Counted from the stretch's first letter, positions 13,465-22,990 are shown. The stretch: DNA of 64,000 nt from Anoplopoma fimbria (GCF_027596085.1 NC_072467.1:11506476-11570475); one strand, 5' to 3'. Translations and numbers: made by a program. Notes: generated by a model not told the origin, from the sequence alone.

Positions 13465-15000
13465 GCCCCAAATATACACATGCAGACACATTAGGGCCTA
13501 TTGACATGCTGTTGAAGAGATAAAGTGAAAAGGGGTTATGCGCATTCCTCAAGGATGAGGATGATAGAAAGAAAAATGTACACAATTTGTAAGAGTCTTG
13601 AGGGTTAAAATGCAGAGCAAGTCCTTTGAGTAAGCTTTGCTGCTTGTTTTCATGTCTTTAAAATCTACTAATTAAGCAGAACATCATATGGAAATAAGGA
13701 TGATAATCTTCACAAGTCGTCATCCATATTACTTTTTTTATTGGTCTTCATGTTTCCTTGATGAGGCAGTTTGTGCTATCCACGTCAAGAAAGAGCCTTA
13801 TATTAAACTGCGTCTAACTAAATATTGAATTGAGCTGAATGGGATTTTATCCTCGCGAAAGAACTCTGTGGTGCTGCAATCTTTCATCCTCAAGGTCACT
13901 TAGAGATGCGTGTTTTTATTACATTCCCCTCCGTCAAGGAGGAATGTTTCTCTTTGAAAGGGTGATGAAAATAAGACAGAAAAATATGCAGTTGGCTACA
14001 GCGAAATGCAGTTTTGATGACACAACAGATGTTCCAACTTTCATAAACCTTGACCCAGGAGAAATAGAAAGAGGACATGAGAAGAGAGCTGATGAAACCA
14101 AAGAAAGGTGGAAAAAAAGAGAGACAAAGAGGTTGAGACATAGAGACAGGAAGTGGGTAAGCACTTTTTATCTCCATATGTTTTGAAGATTTCTTCTTAT
14201 GATAATCAGGTCCTCCGTATGAGCACAAGGAAGATGTAACCTGCATCGTCCACAATATGCTGAAGTGCAGTGAATAGAGCATGAGAAGGCAGAGGCAGGG
14301 GAAATGTGGTAGTAAAGTTTTTTGGGACAACGCACGGATTTTTCAAGATCATTAACGTCAGGATGCGTCTATGTTAACTCCCTTTTATCAACTGTCAACC
14401 CATTGATTTACCACAGAAATTCAGCATATTATTGGCATGGACAGTAGGTGCCACGCCATTGTTCTGACGGACCATGATTCCCAATCCCCAAAAATCCAAA
14501 ACATTTCCTTGTAATACTGAAAACAGATGCCCACACTTCCAAAGGCCCATTTCCCCGAACAAACAAACCCTCCATGCAAAGAACAGAAGTGCATGGCCAA
14601 TTAATATGCAACATGACATTGCGGTTACACGGTTACACTACACGGAAAAGGCATGACCAGCCCTACTCTGCCTCTGGTTGGCATAACCAGATATTCTCAC
14701 CCAAGCCCATCAAGTCTCGCAGGCGCCCTACTTGTCAATAAGAATCCGGATAAGCAAGTATGAGATGGTAATGGCAGTCGTGATTGTAATCTCATTCAAA
14801 ATATTTTGATATCATTTTGCTGTTTTTATACCCAGAGCCCATTTACTTCAATTCGTCAAGGATTGACTCCGATTTTGTGATTCACAGTTCACCATGGAGT
14901 CATGTGATTAAAAAACAAAGTAATCCAGAAACCAAGAATTCAAGGTAACACTCGTTGAGTAATTGATACAAATGGTAGTTTTGGGGTTGATTTAGTATTC
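13462..15000. other. No gene recognised; complex block near 14395-14650
   Basis: Open frames on both strands lack any recognisable domain. 14395-14650 is notably complex, with a balanced base mix, no repeats, and motifs such as AATTAATATGCAA (about 14599), so it is a candidate conserved non-coding element rather than an exon. Confidence 0.35.
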
Positions 15001-15031
15001 ATCAGTATCAGTACCATCAGTATCAGTACCA
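15001..15031 (+). repeat. Two-copy tandem repeat of a 15-bp unit
   Basis: ATCAGTATCAGTACC occurs twice in direct succession. Too short to be a minisatellite; probably a replication-slippage product. Confidence 0.85.
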
Positions 15032-15229
15032 TGCACATTCAGCTTTTAGACCAGCCGATGTCTGCTCAGGTATTTGTTGTTGGGGTGTAAGCAATGTGTG
15101 CATTTGTGCGTCTAACTTCATATGTTCAAAGTATGTAGTCGCAGTGAATCCGAGTGTAAAGGACTCTCCTAATTAATCTCCGCTTAAGAAGAAACAAGCT
15201 CAATCAATCAAGTTGCCATCCGAAAAGTA

Positions 15230-15566
15230 GACCCCGCTAAAGAATTGGCTAAAAGACCCTCATAGCCTTCTGCAACCTCCCGCTTAACACACCTGCCAAA
15301 CATCCTTGCCCCCCCCCCTTCTATATACCTGGCAACAAGATCCTTTTCCTTGTTCCTTTCTTTGGTCCACCCAACTTTTCTTCTGCCAAAACACAAGCTT
15401 CTGCCAATCTCTTAGACCAAAGGACAACTGCCCCAGCCAAACACTCCATGTTACGCGCCAACCCTACAATAGACCTGACCAAAAAAAAAAGTCCTGCCAA
15501 AAGAGCCTGTTTGGTTAACCCTTTGCCTACCAACATCATGAAATGAAGACCCTGCCAAAAGGTGCA
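15230..15566. other. Cluster of TGCCAA-type motifs
   Basis: TGCCAA occurs near 15294, 15385, 15403, 15495 and 15554, with related AGCCAA near 15438 and CGCCAA near 15458, and an opposite-sense TTGGCT near 15245. TTGGC/GCCAA is the half-site bound by NFI-family factors. No gene is present. Whether the cluster is functional is unknown. Confidence 0.35.
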
Positions 15567-15866
15567 TCTAGTAGTTCGTACATCACACTGCTTTTAATTT
15601 GCCTACCATGTCTTTTGATGCTGTGTGTTATATCCTGCACCTCAGAGTTAGGGGTGTGTGTATATTACATTATTTATAGCCAGGCTAGTGGTGATGCTCC
15701 AGGGATGACGATGTCAGTCTGTCAATCAGTTTGAGATGTGTCCAGAACATTGGACATCATTTAGAAAGGTACCTGACTATATAAGGTTGAACCCTTTAGC
15801 GTGTTTGTCACAGTAACAGTCCACAGAACTGTCTTGTGTTGAGGTGCAGATACAGGAAAGAACATA

Positions 15867-16075
15867 CAGCAGGTAAAATAAGTATTGAACACGTCACCAT
15901 TTTTCTCAGTAAATATATTTCTAAAGGTGCTATTGACATGAAATTTTCACCAGATGTCGGTAACAACCCAAGTAATCCATACATACAAAGAAAGCAAAAC
16001 AAATAAGTTCAGAAATCAAGTTATGTGTAATACAATGGAATGACACAGGGAAAAAGTATTGAACACGCTTACCGA
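15867..16075. repeat. Left long terminal inverted repeat of the Tc1-like element
   Basis: Outer direct repeat copy near 15880 (AGTATTGAACACGTCACC), inner copy near 16056 (AGTATTGAACACGCTTACC). In related elements such direct repeats are transposase-binding sites. Confidence 0.85.
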
Positions 16076-16236
16076 AATTGATTTAAAACTTCGTACAAAA
16101 GCCTTTTTTTTTTTGGCTTATTTGGTAGGGACAATGCACATTAATAAAACATTTCTGTAAATGCGCCAAAGTTAGCCAAGAGGCTATTTTTCATCTGTAG
16201 TCCCTAGACAGATGTTACAAAGTCACCCTAAAAATA

Positions 16237-16249
16237 GAATATAAGATTA
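16237..16249 (+). repeat. Target site duplication (left) of the SINE
   Basis: GAATATAAGATTA, identical to 16629-16641. Joining the outer flanks at one copy recreates an uninterrupted retroelement tail. Confidence 0.95.
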
Positions 16250-16628
16250 TCCATCCATCCATCCATCCATCTTCCGTAACCGCTTATCCAGTTAAGGGTC
16301 GCGGGGGTGCTGGAGCCAATCCCAGCTGTCAATGGGCGAAGGCAGGGTTCACCCTGGACAGGTCGCCAGCCTATCACAGGGCTGACATATATAGACAGAC
16401 AACCATTCACACTCACATTCACACCTACGGGCAATTTCAGAGTCATCAATTAACCTAAGCTGCATGTCTTTGGACTGTGGGAGGAAGCCGGAGAACCCGG
16501 AGAGAACCCACGCTGACACGGGGAGAACATGCAAACTCCACACAGAAGGTTGTCCAGCCCGGGAATTGAACCCAGGCCCCTTTTGCTGTGAGGCGACAGT
16601 GCTAACCACTACACCACCGTGCAGCCCT
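16250..16628 (-). mobile_element. tRNA-derived SINE with perfect 13-bp target site duplications
   Basis: On the minus strand the head carries RNA polymerase III promoter boxes: A-box-like TGGTGTAGTGG and B-box GGTTCAATTCC. A conserved body follows (for example 'GTCTGCGTGGG'-type and 'CATGCAAACT' phrases in inverse), ending in an ATGG-repeat tail (16251-16270 on plus). It is flanked by the identical direct repeats GAATATAAGATTA at 16237-16249 and 16629-16641, which proves insertion by target-primed reverse transcription into the LINE tail. Such SINEs depend on a partner LINE for mobility. Degenerate fragments of the same family occur near 59650-59745. Confidence 0.9.
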
Positions 16629-16641
16629 GAATATAAGATTA
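16629..16641 (+). repeat. Target site duplication (right) of the SINE
   Basis: GAATATAAGATTA, identical to 16237-16249, directly abutting the tRNA-like head of the SINE. Confidence 0.95.
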
Positions 16642-16668
16642 AAATTACAAAATTATGTTAGATAGATC

Positions 16669-16819
16669 ATTGGTAATGACAGCTTCAAGACGCCTCCTGT
16701 ATGGAGAAACTAGTCGCATGCATTGCTCAGATGTGATTTTGGTAACCAATGCCATCAGTATGTTTTGCAACAATAAGGTTGCGAAGGTCTTGAGAGAGCT
16801 CTTTGCTTTTACCCATCAT
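16669..16819 (-). pseudogene. Tc1-like transposase, internally deleted
   Basis: On the minus strand a start codon at about 16816 opens the typical Tc1 N-terminus MGKSKELSQDLRNLIV and continues to a GIGY motif. The sequence then jumps directly into the transposase C-terminus (EQCMRLVSPYRRRLEAV), in a different reading frame. The helix-turn-helix remainder, the linker and the whole DDE catalytic core are absent, so no active enzyme can be made. A full family member is about 340 residues; only about 50 remain. The junction near 16743-16752 has no inserted sequence and looks like a simple internal deletion, the usual way non-autonomous Tc1 derivatives arise. Confidence 0.85.
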
Positions 16820-16986
16820 GAGATGTTTCTTGTGTGACACCTTGGTAATGAGATACCTTTTTATAGGCCATCAGTTGGGACTGAACCAGCTGATATTAAT
16901 TTGCACTGACAGGGGGCAGGATTGGTTTCTAATTACTGATAGATTTCAGCTGGTGTCTTGGCTTTCCATGCCTTTTTGCACCTCCC

Positions 16987-17195
16987 TTTCTTCATGTGTT
17001 CAATACTTTTTCCCTGTGTCATTCCATTTTATTACACATAACTTAATTTCTGAATTTATTTGTTTGGTTTTCTGCATATGTATGGATTACTTGGGCTGAC
17101 ACCGACATCTGGTGAACATTGCATGTCAATAGCACCTTTAGAAATATATTTACTGAGAAAAATGGTGACGTGTTCAATACTTATTTTACCCGCTG
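16987..17195. repeat. Right long terminal inverted repeat of the Tc1-like element
   Basis: Reverse complement of the left arm with few differences, including the two direct repeats. A short tandem repeat of CCCACTGCACTAAC (17201-17229) begins just outside the element. Confidence 0.85.
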
Positions 17196-17200
17196 TATAA

Positions 17201-17229
17201 CCCACTGCACTAACCCACTGCACTAACCC
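17201..17229 (+). repeat. Two-copy tandem repeat of a 14-bp unit
   Basis: CCCACTGCACTAAC occurs twice, starting a few bases outside the right end of the Tc1-like element. Confidence 0.85.
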
Positions 17230-17879
17230 AGACCCACCTTTATAAGTGTCCTTAGATTTGTAAGACTACTGGATTCCCTTGTGCTGGCAGTTCCTCATCC
17301 CGATTACAATCTTGATAAAACTTTTGTGATAGTTTACTGACTTGGCTCAAGTGTCGCACAGATTGCTACAAATGTTACGGCTGAATTGAGGATACCATGG
17401 ATTAATATATTATTTAGGAAAACTTGATGATTCTCTGAATAGTAACTTCCGTGTTAAATGTCTACAAACAGTAACTCATGGGTTACTTTTGTTGGATCAA
17501 CAGATCCTTTTAATTCTGTGAATAATTTTCTCTAAAAAAAACAACCTGATGAAAGAATTACTCATCCTGATATCTCAGCTGTGCCATTGTCACCATGTAT
17601 TTTTCATCTGCTTTCTAACAGACATGACCTGTGTGTCTGCCTCTTGTTTTTATGCCTTTACAGAGAAGAGCAGAAAGAGAAGAGAAAAACAGAAATAAGA
17701 GGTAAAGCAGAGAGCAGATGAGAGCTGTGATGAGGATCGGCTGTGCTCAATACCAAAACCATGGCAACCCATCAGTGTTACCTTGAACCATGGATGTTTT
17801 GAGAGAAGTGGAAAGAGCGTTGGAGGCAGGGCCCGGCTCATTCCTATGAAAGTGGCTTAGCGTCACACAAAGCAAAAAA
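17230..17879. other. No gene recognised
   Basis: A/T-rich sequence without repeats of known family or exon-like frames. Confidence 0.4.
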
Positions 17880-18240
17880 GATTGTCCTTCGAGTATATAA
17901 CTTCCCAGGCCTTCTGGCCCATAGAGAAAGAGCTCTATGAGCCCCCTTGATGCATTTTACAACTTTTAGGACCTAATGATTTAAGGGCTATTCAATTGTT
18001 CATACTGGTTTAACTAACAAAAAGTATCCATTGAGTAACAGACTCTTACAGTCTCTTTTTACAATGTGAGTCTATTGTAAAAGTATTTTTGGGCCCAATA
18101 GCATCACATGACAGACCCGAAAGTTGTAAAACCAGTTTTGGCCACTATGTCAAATTGGCCTCAAAGCCCCAAAAGAAAAGTAGAAAGCCTGATTTAAAAT
18201 ATAAAAATTGGTGAAGGGGTTTTGGTATCTTGTTTCATTC
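17880..18240. repeat. Probable old interspersed repeat
   Basis: The segment containing 'GGGCCCAATAGCATCACATG' (18091-18110) and 'ACAATGTGAGTCTATTG' (18061-18077) resembles a common unclassified teleost repeat. Boundaries and class are not resolved. Confidence 0.35.
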
Positions 18241-19060
18241 ATGTTTCTGTTTTCGGCATCTGCCGCCATTTTCAGTCTATAAGTTGACTCCAATTACATC
18301 CCCGATCTAAATCTCGCCAACAGGAAAAGGAAAAAGGAAGTGACTCGAATTGCTGAAAGAATATGATATGTGGTCAGTAATTCATAAGACGGGAACTAGG
18401 CTGCTATTGTACGTACTAACAAACAAATGTTTTTCTTTTCCCTTTTGGATGTTGGTTAGATGTTACATATAGAGAGACAATTTTTTTTTCAACTGTTAAA
18501 TGTTTTGCTAGTACATATCTTAGTTACAACCCCAAGTCCAAATAAAATGTATGGTATTGGTTCCAAAAATCCAGTATTGGTTCAAGTCAAACTATTTGCC
18601 CTAGAGAATGAAGCATCTCCATCAGAGGATCAAAAGAGATTAAAACTCATTGAAAGAGATTACTCTTAATGAGGGGTGAAAGTCTGAACTATGAATAAAT
18701 CTTCCAAACGTGATGTTTTCAATGTTAAAACCAGGATTTAATTCCTTCTAGTAAAATGAGTTGTGGCGATATGTGGTGTTTGTGCACAGACTAAGCCTCA
18801 AACATTCTGGATGAAATGAGAGGATGAGAAAGCTATACCTCTGAAGTGAGTTCCATAGACGGCCCTCCACCTCAGACACTATTTACAGACTGAAGCAGAC
18901 ACACAAACAGGTGAACAAATGGCTATAATTAACTGTGCTGATCGATAAGAATTTAAATGAAACACACTTATCTTTGTAACCCCCTTACCAGTCTGCCAAC
19001 AGCTTTGGGCATGGCTGACAACATCGTAGAACTGTATAACACTGTGTTTCCCCAATGCAT
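18241..19060. other. No gene recognised
   Basis: No exon, RNA gene or clear element is seen. The 69-codon open frame at 18460-18669 (+) has no recognisable domain. Confidence 0.4.
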
Positions 19061-19358
19061 TCTCACTCCCAACTCGTCACCGACGTTTGGTCAGTCCCCC
19101 TTACACACTAGGTACCGCTCTAAAATTAGTAACTTGTCGGGTTAGCGTGCCAATATACGCTCGCAACATGCATAGTGGGCTTTCAAAATAAACGTCCGTT
19201 TTCAGGAAGTGAGGTATAGGCAACAAAACCAAACCACCATGTTACCTTGACTTACTAGCGAGTCACGTCACCAATGAGTTACAAACGAGTTACGTGACTA
19301 GCGACTCACATGACCATTGACACTAACCAAGAGCAAATTTGATGAGTTGGGAGTGACA
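19061..19358. mobile_element. MITE with 17-19 bp inverted termini
   Basis: The left end TCTCACTCCCAACTCGTCA (19061-19079) matches, as a reverse complement, TGATGAGTTGGGAGTGA (19340-19356) with one mismatch. The interior (about 300 bp) has no reading frame and includes short palindromic stretches. Elements ending in 'CTCACTCCCAACTCGTC' are abundant in teleosts and are non-autonomous. The mobilising superfamily is not clear from this copy. Confidence 0.75.
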
Positions 19359-19763
19359 ACTGGTTGGTTTTACCAATGGAGACATGAGGAGAAATTGAAC
19401 ACTATTAGCTGAGGTAACAGAGAGCACTTAACACTGACAGAGACAGAGAGAAGGAACAAGAGTGGAGGTGGAGTGTGTGCTTGTTGGGGGAGGGGTGGGT
19501 TTAATGTATTTGTCGAGGCCAAAGTTTATTCCATCATTAATACTGCTGTGATGCCTACTGGAAGGAGCAGTTAACCTCCCGTCCTCAAGGCCTGGCACCT
19601 ACAGGTGTTTGATCCTCTGTGGTAATAATGAATAACACCTGGAGCTGCTCTCATTATCACAGACTTTTGTTGCCTTCAAATGGGTTTTTGACACAGGAAA
19701 TGAGTACTGGATACACTCTGCATCGAAGCAGTTTAAACCGTACTGCTATGTGGCTGCATTTGG
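19359..19763. other. No gene; candidate regulatory block at about 19505-19680
   Basis: The block has balanced composition and two E-boxes facing each other (CAGGTG near 19603, CACCTG near 19637), separated by TAATAATGAATAA-type A/T cores. It resembles a conserved non-coding element, but conservation cannot be judged here. Confidence 0.3.
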
Positions 19764-19875
19764 GCGGCTATGGCACATGAGGTAGAGCGCTTGACCCGCA
19801 ACCACAAGGTCAGTGGCTCAAACCCCTCTACAGGCAACATGCCGAGGTGTCCTTGAGCGAGACACCTAACCCCAG
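19764..19875 (+). mobile_element. 5' half of a second tRNA-derived SINE
   Basis: Reads like a tRNA head: 'GGCACATGAGGTAGAGCGC' (A-box region) then 'GGTCAGTGGCTCAAACCCC' (B-box region), followed by 'CGAGGTGTCCTTGAGCGAGA', a body phrase common in teleost SINEs. It stops abruptly at about 19875, where LINE sequence in the opposite orientation begins. This SINE differs from the one at 16250-16628. Confidence 0.65.
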
Positions 19876-20412
19876 AACCGGTGCTATGCGTGGAGGTGAG
19901 CCCAACTATATCTAGTTGGTAGCGTTCCACCTCCCGCACCAGCTCCGGTTCCTTCCCCGCCAGAGAGGTGACATTCCACGTCCCTAGAGCTAGTCTGTGA
20001 TGCCGGGGGTCAGCACGCCCAGGTTTCCGCCCCAGCCTGCCACCCAGCTCACATTGCACCCGACCCCAATGCCTATCCCTGCGGGTGGTGGGCCCACAGG
20101 GTGGCGGCACGATGTAGCTTTTTCGGGCTGGGCCCGGCCGGGCCCCATGTGCCAAGGCCCGGCCACCAGACGCTCGCCGGCGAGCTCCCCTACCAGGTCT
20201 GGCTCCAGGAGGGTGCCCCGGTTTCCCTATTCCGGGCGAGGTGCCACAACCTTGTATCGTCCGATTCATTGAGGTTTTGTGAATCGCTCTTAGTCTGACC
20301 CCTCCCCCGAGACCACTTTGCCTTGGGAGACCCTACCAGGAGCTATTGACCCCGACAACACAGCTCTCAGGATCACTGGGGCACACAAACCCCTCCACCA
20401 CGATAAGGTGGC
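19876..20412 (-). pseudogene. 5' portion of a non-LTR retrotransposon (APE-type endonuclease N-terminus)
   Basis: On the minus strand an open frame starting at about 20267 runs through an arginine/glycine/proline-rich leader into LGTWNVTSLAGK and then YQLDIVGLTSTHS. These are the first motifs of the apurinic-like endonuclease of LINEs that predictors often label 'craniofacial development protein 2-like'. The LINE stops at about residue 132, where the frame runs on into the antisense of the neighbouring SINE. The rest of the endonuclease, the reverse transcriptase and the 3' end are missing. Upstream of the start, 20270-20412 looks like the element's 5' leader with several G/C-rich hairpins. 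G+C content is markedly higher than in the flanks. The acidic residue expected after the second motif (Q-E-T in most APE endonucleases) is not seen. Confidence 0.75.
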
Positions 20413-21600
20413 GATTCAGTGAGAGCAGAGTAACTGACGATGATGAGGGTGTAAAAATGTTCTGCAATGACACATTTAGATTCTACATATTGTGTGGAAA
20501 ACATGCCACAGTTCAACTTGACTTGACATGTGTGCTTTCCTCTGTGTGTTTAAGGTAGTCCCGTGCTTTCATGGTATTGCCCTCTATAATATTTGCAGCT
20601 TACATCAGTACAGACACGGGCTGGAAAAAAAACAGATGACCCCGCTGGCAGGGTAAAAACATGTCAAAATCCCATGAACCCTATGTGATGTGTTTTTATT
20701 TAAATACATCAAACAACATATTCCCTACTAAAATATATTGGGAGAAAAGAGATTTTGAGATTCTAATGGTGTGCAGAGAAAGGAAGGTAATAATATAAAT
20801 TCTTATATAAGTGACATCAAATTACATGGAAGGTCATTTCATGCTCTTGAGCTTCAATACAACAGAGTAAGCGTTTTTCTGTCTTCCGTCATTGAACTCA
20901 AAATAGACACGATTTAGGTCATGTTTGCGTGCATGTGTTTGTTTTTCTGTACTGTGTTGACCTGTCCAAGGTGTACAACCCCCAACGCGTACAATCAGCA
21001 GTTGGCTTTAGTCTGCGCTGTCTCATTTAAATTCATTTCCAAATATTCCAGCTGTCATTTTCTCTCCCACCGCTAACAATAAAAAATTTAAATAGAAATA
21101 AAATACCCCAAATTTAGTAAAAGAATACATAAGGCAAAAAAAAAAAAGATGAAACATTAGTTGTCACTATTCACTTAACAACCATAAACAGTGTGAGCTG
21201 TATTACTTTAAAATAGTTTCTTTCTCTCCAAAAATCCACCACCTTAATAACAATCGAGGGTACTGACCAAATAGCTAGATGCTAATCGCTGATTAGGCAC
21301 TCTGAGCTAAGAGGAAGGTTTCCCTCTTGGAATATTGAACATTTTCATAAAAACTTCTTATGCTTCCAATTATTGTGGTCTGCTTTCCACTCACCACGTC
21401 CATGTGCACGTCACAATGATATCACTCGGAAACTTGTCTTCACGGTACCCCACTGATATCATTGTGCTCTTCACATACTAATACAAAACAACTCTGTGAA
21501 AGCAGGTGTTGAAGAAATACAAACAAGTTGTGATGTTTGGAAAAAAAGGGGGTAAAGAAGGACAGACTGCTGCCCAGGTATTGATGGGGAGAGAGAAAAG
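20413..21600. other. No gene recognised
   Basis: A/T-rich with A runs. 'GACCTGTCCAAGGTGTACAA' near 20960 resembles a short piece of SINE body but is too short to assign. No exon is supported. Confidence 0.35.
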
Positions 21601-22300
21601 GGAAAAAAACAGGGTGAATGATTGAGATAACGAGAGTTAAAGTAGAATAGAGGGATGAGAGCAGGGAGGAAGAGCGAGTGGGGGGACAGTGGAGGGGTAG
21701 GAATAAGGAGTAGGAAAGGTGGTGCTGTTAGGGTTTGGGTGCTGGGGAGGGAGAGAGCTGTGGAGGCCAGAAAAACAAGCAGAGAATAAACAGATCGAAG
21801 GACAGAGGGGAGAAAAACAGGCCTGGAGGGAGAGAGAGGCACGGAGGGCTGGAGGCAAACTCAGCATGAGCTGAAGTGAGGAAACAGTGACAGACAGAGG
21901 GAGGAAATAAATATGGAGAAATAGAGGGAGAGAGGGAGAGAGAGAAAGAATGTCAGCTTAAAGAGGAAAATAAAAAACAAGATTGACACATAAAAAGAAA
22001 ACAGAAAGTGAGGATGAATGTAAAACAAAAGCAAATTTTGCAGGTTGTCCCCTCATTGCCTGTATCAACGTACTGTAAGTGGTCGTACATGTTAAAAAGA
22101 CAAGGAGACAGAAAGACAAACATCAAGAGTAAGCAAAGTAAAGGAAAACAGATAAGCCAAGAAAAGAAAATGTCTCACAGAGACAGACAAAAAATCCTCG
22201 TCAGTGCCAGAGAGACATAATAGGTGAGACCGAGGGAAAGACAGACGATCAAGGTGAGGAGCAGAGAGAAGCACAGAAAAGGGAGAAAAAAAAAATAAGC
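21600..22300. repeat. Long polypurine-biased tract
   Basis: About 700 bp with a strong A/G excess on the plus strand (GAGAGAGGGAGAGAG, AAAGAAAAC and similar), broken only near 22040-22090. Minus-strand Ser/Pro/Leu-rich frames are compositional. Such tracts are common in teleost introns and can form triplexes. Confidence 0.75.
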
Positions 22301-22467
22301 AGGAGAGATGGCTGCATTGGCTGTCAGAGCTCTCCTGTCTTTATTACTTTTCTATAGAGCTGTTTGGAAGGAACAAAGACAGAGTATGTCTTCAATGTGT
22401 GTGGGTCCTAGCAGCCCAAGGCTACCTACTCGGTGTGTGTTTGTGTGTGTGTAAGTGTGTGCGTGTT

Positions 22468-22470
<3 letters not shown>

Positions 22471-22515
<45 letters not shown>
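22471..22515 (+). repeat. (GT)n microsatellite
   Basis: About 22 GT units following an interrupted GT lead-in (22434-22470). Confidence 0.96.
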
Positions 22516-22517
<2 letters not shown>

Positions 22518-22687
22518 TACTCCCTGCACACAGAAAAGAGACACACACATGCATACACAGGAACAGCGTTCTCACTGCTTGCAGATGGGTTCTTTTCATT
22601 GGAGCCCAAGGCTCAACCTTCAGCTAACATAAGAGAAGCACAAGGCCAGCAGGCCTGAATAGGAGACACACACACTCGCACCCACCC

Positions 22688-22709
22688 CCACACACACACA
22701 CACACACAC
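22688..22709 (+). repeat. (CA)n microsatellite, short
   Basis: About 11 CA units amid CCCAC/CACCC variants, inverted relative to 22471-22515. Confidence 0.9.
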
Positions 22710-22860
22710 CCACCCACATTCAAACAAATGAACACGTCTTCTTAAGCCTCCTCTCCATTTCTCCCTCCCTCTATCTTTCCTCCTCCATACTTTCTTTTGT
22801 CATGTTTTTCTGCCCTGTCATTCTTCTGCAGTAGATGACAAGGTCACAAGAAGGTGGAGC

Positions 22861-22953
<93 letters not shown>
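22861..22953 (+). repeat. (TCTA)n tetranucleotide microsatellite, about 23 units
   Basis: A pure TCTA array, followed by CATC variants (22965-22990). The IYLS repeat peptide across it is an artefact. Long pure tetranucleotide arrays are typically highly variable. Confidence 0.98.
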
Positions 22954-22954
<1 letters not shown>

Positions 22955-22990
22955 CATTCAGCCACCCATCCATCCATCCATCTATCTATC

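Larger units (their letters stand above)
16104..16668 (-). mobile_element. Retroelement 3' tail inserted in the Tc1-like element (itself split by a SINE)
   Basis: The Tc1 sequence is interrupted after ACAAAAGCC (ending at 16103) and resumes at CATTGGTAATGAC (about 16668). Read on the minus strand, the insert ends in 'CATTGTCCCTACCAAATAAGCC' followed by an 11-base A run (T run at 16104-16114 on plus). This is consistent with a 5'-truncated LINE-type 3' end with poly(A). The phrase CTAGGGACTACAGATGAAAA (minus) is familiar from teleost retroelement tails. No clear target duplication is visible, and the LINE family is not assigned. Confidence 0.6.
15867..17195 (-). mobile_element. Tc1-like transposon remnant with about 200-bp inverted repeats, host of two nested insertions
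   Basis: The left end starts CAGCAGGTAAAATAAGTATT and the right end finishes in the inverted equivalent (ATTTTACCCGCTG). Both ends abut TA (15865-15866 and 17196-17197), the Tc1/mariner target duplication. The arms (15867-16075 and 16987-17195) are near-identical inverted repeats. Each carries 'AGTATTGAACACG' twice, at its outer and inner part, an IR/DR arrangement like that of Sleeping Beauty-type elements. The transposase, read on the minus strand, is reduced to its first residues and its last residues. The element was later invaded between about 16104 and 16668. Exact family name not determined. Confidence 0.9.

Noticed and set aside
13896..14330. 144-codon minus-strand frame
   Set aside because: Overlaps an equally open plus frame, partly A/G-biased, with no recognisable motif.
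16560..16628. Possible tRNA gene (A-box and B-box present)
   Set aside because: It is the tRNA-like head of a SINE. It lacks a proper acceptor stem and anticodon arm and is followed by SINE body and flanked by target duplications.
19764..19830. Possible tRNA gene on the plus strand
   Set aside because: The promoter boxes belong to a SINE head; the downstream SINE body phrase and absence of cloverleaf pairing argue against a tRNA.
20950..21000. SINE fragment (GACCTGTCCAAGGTGTACAA)
   Set aside because: Only about 20 bases resemble the SINE body and the adjoining sequence does not continue the match, so it is not listed as an element.
22858..22990. CRISPR-like array at the TCTA repeat
   Set aside because: No spacers: it is a simple tetranucleotide tandem repeat in a vertebrate genome.
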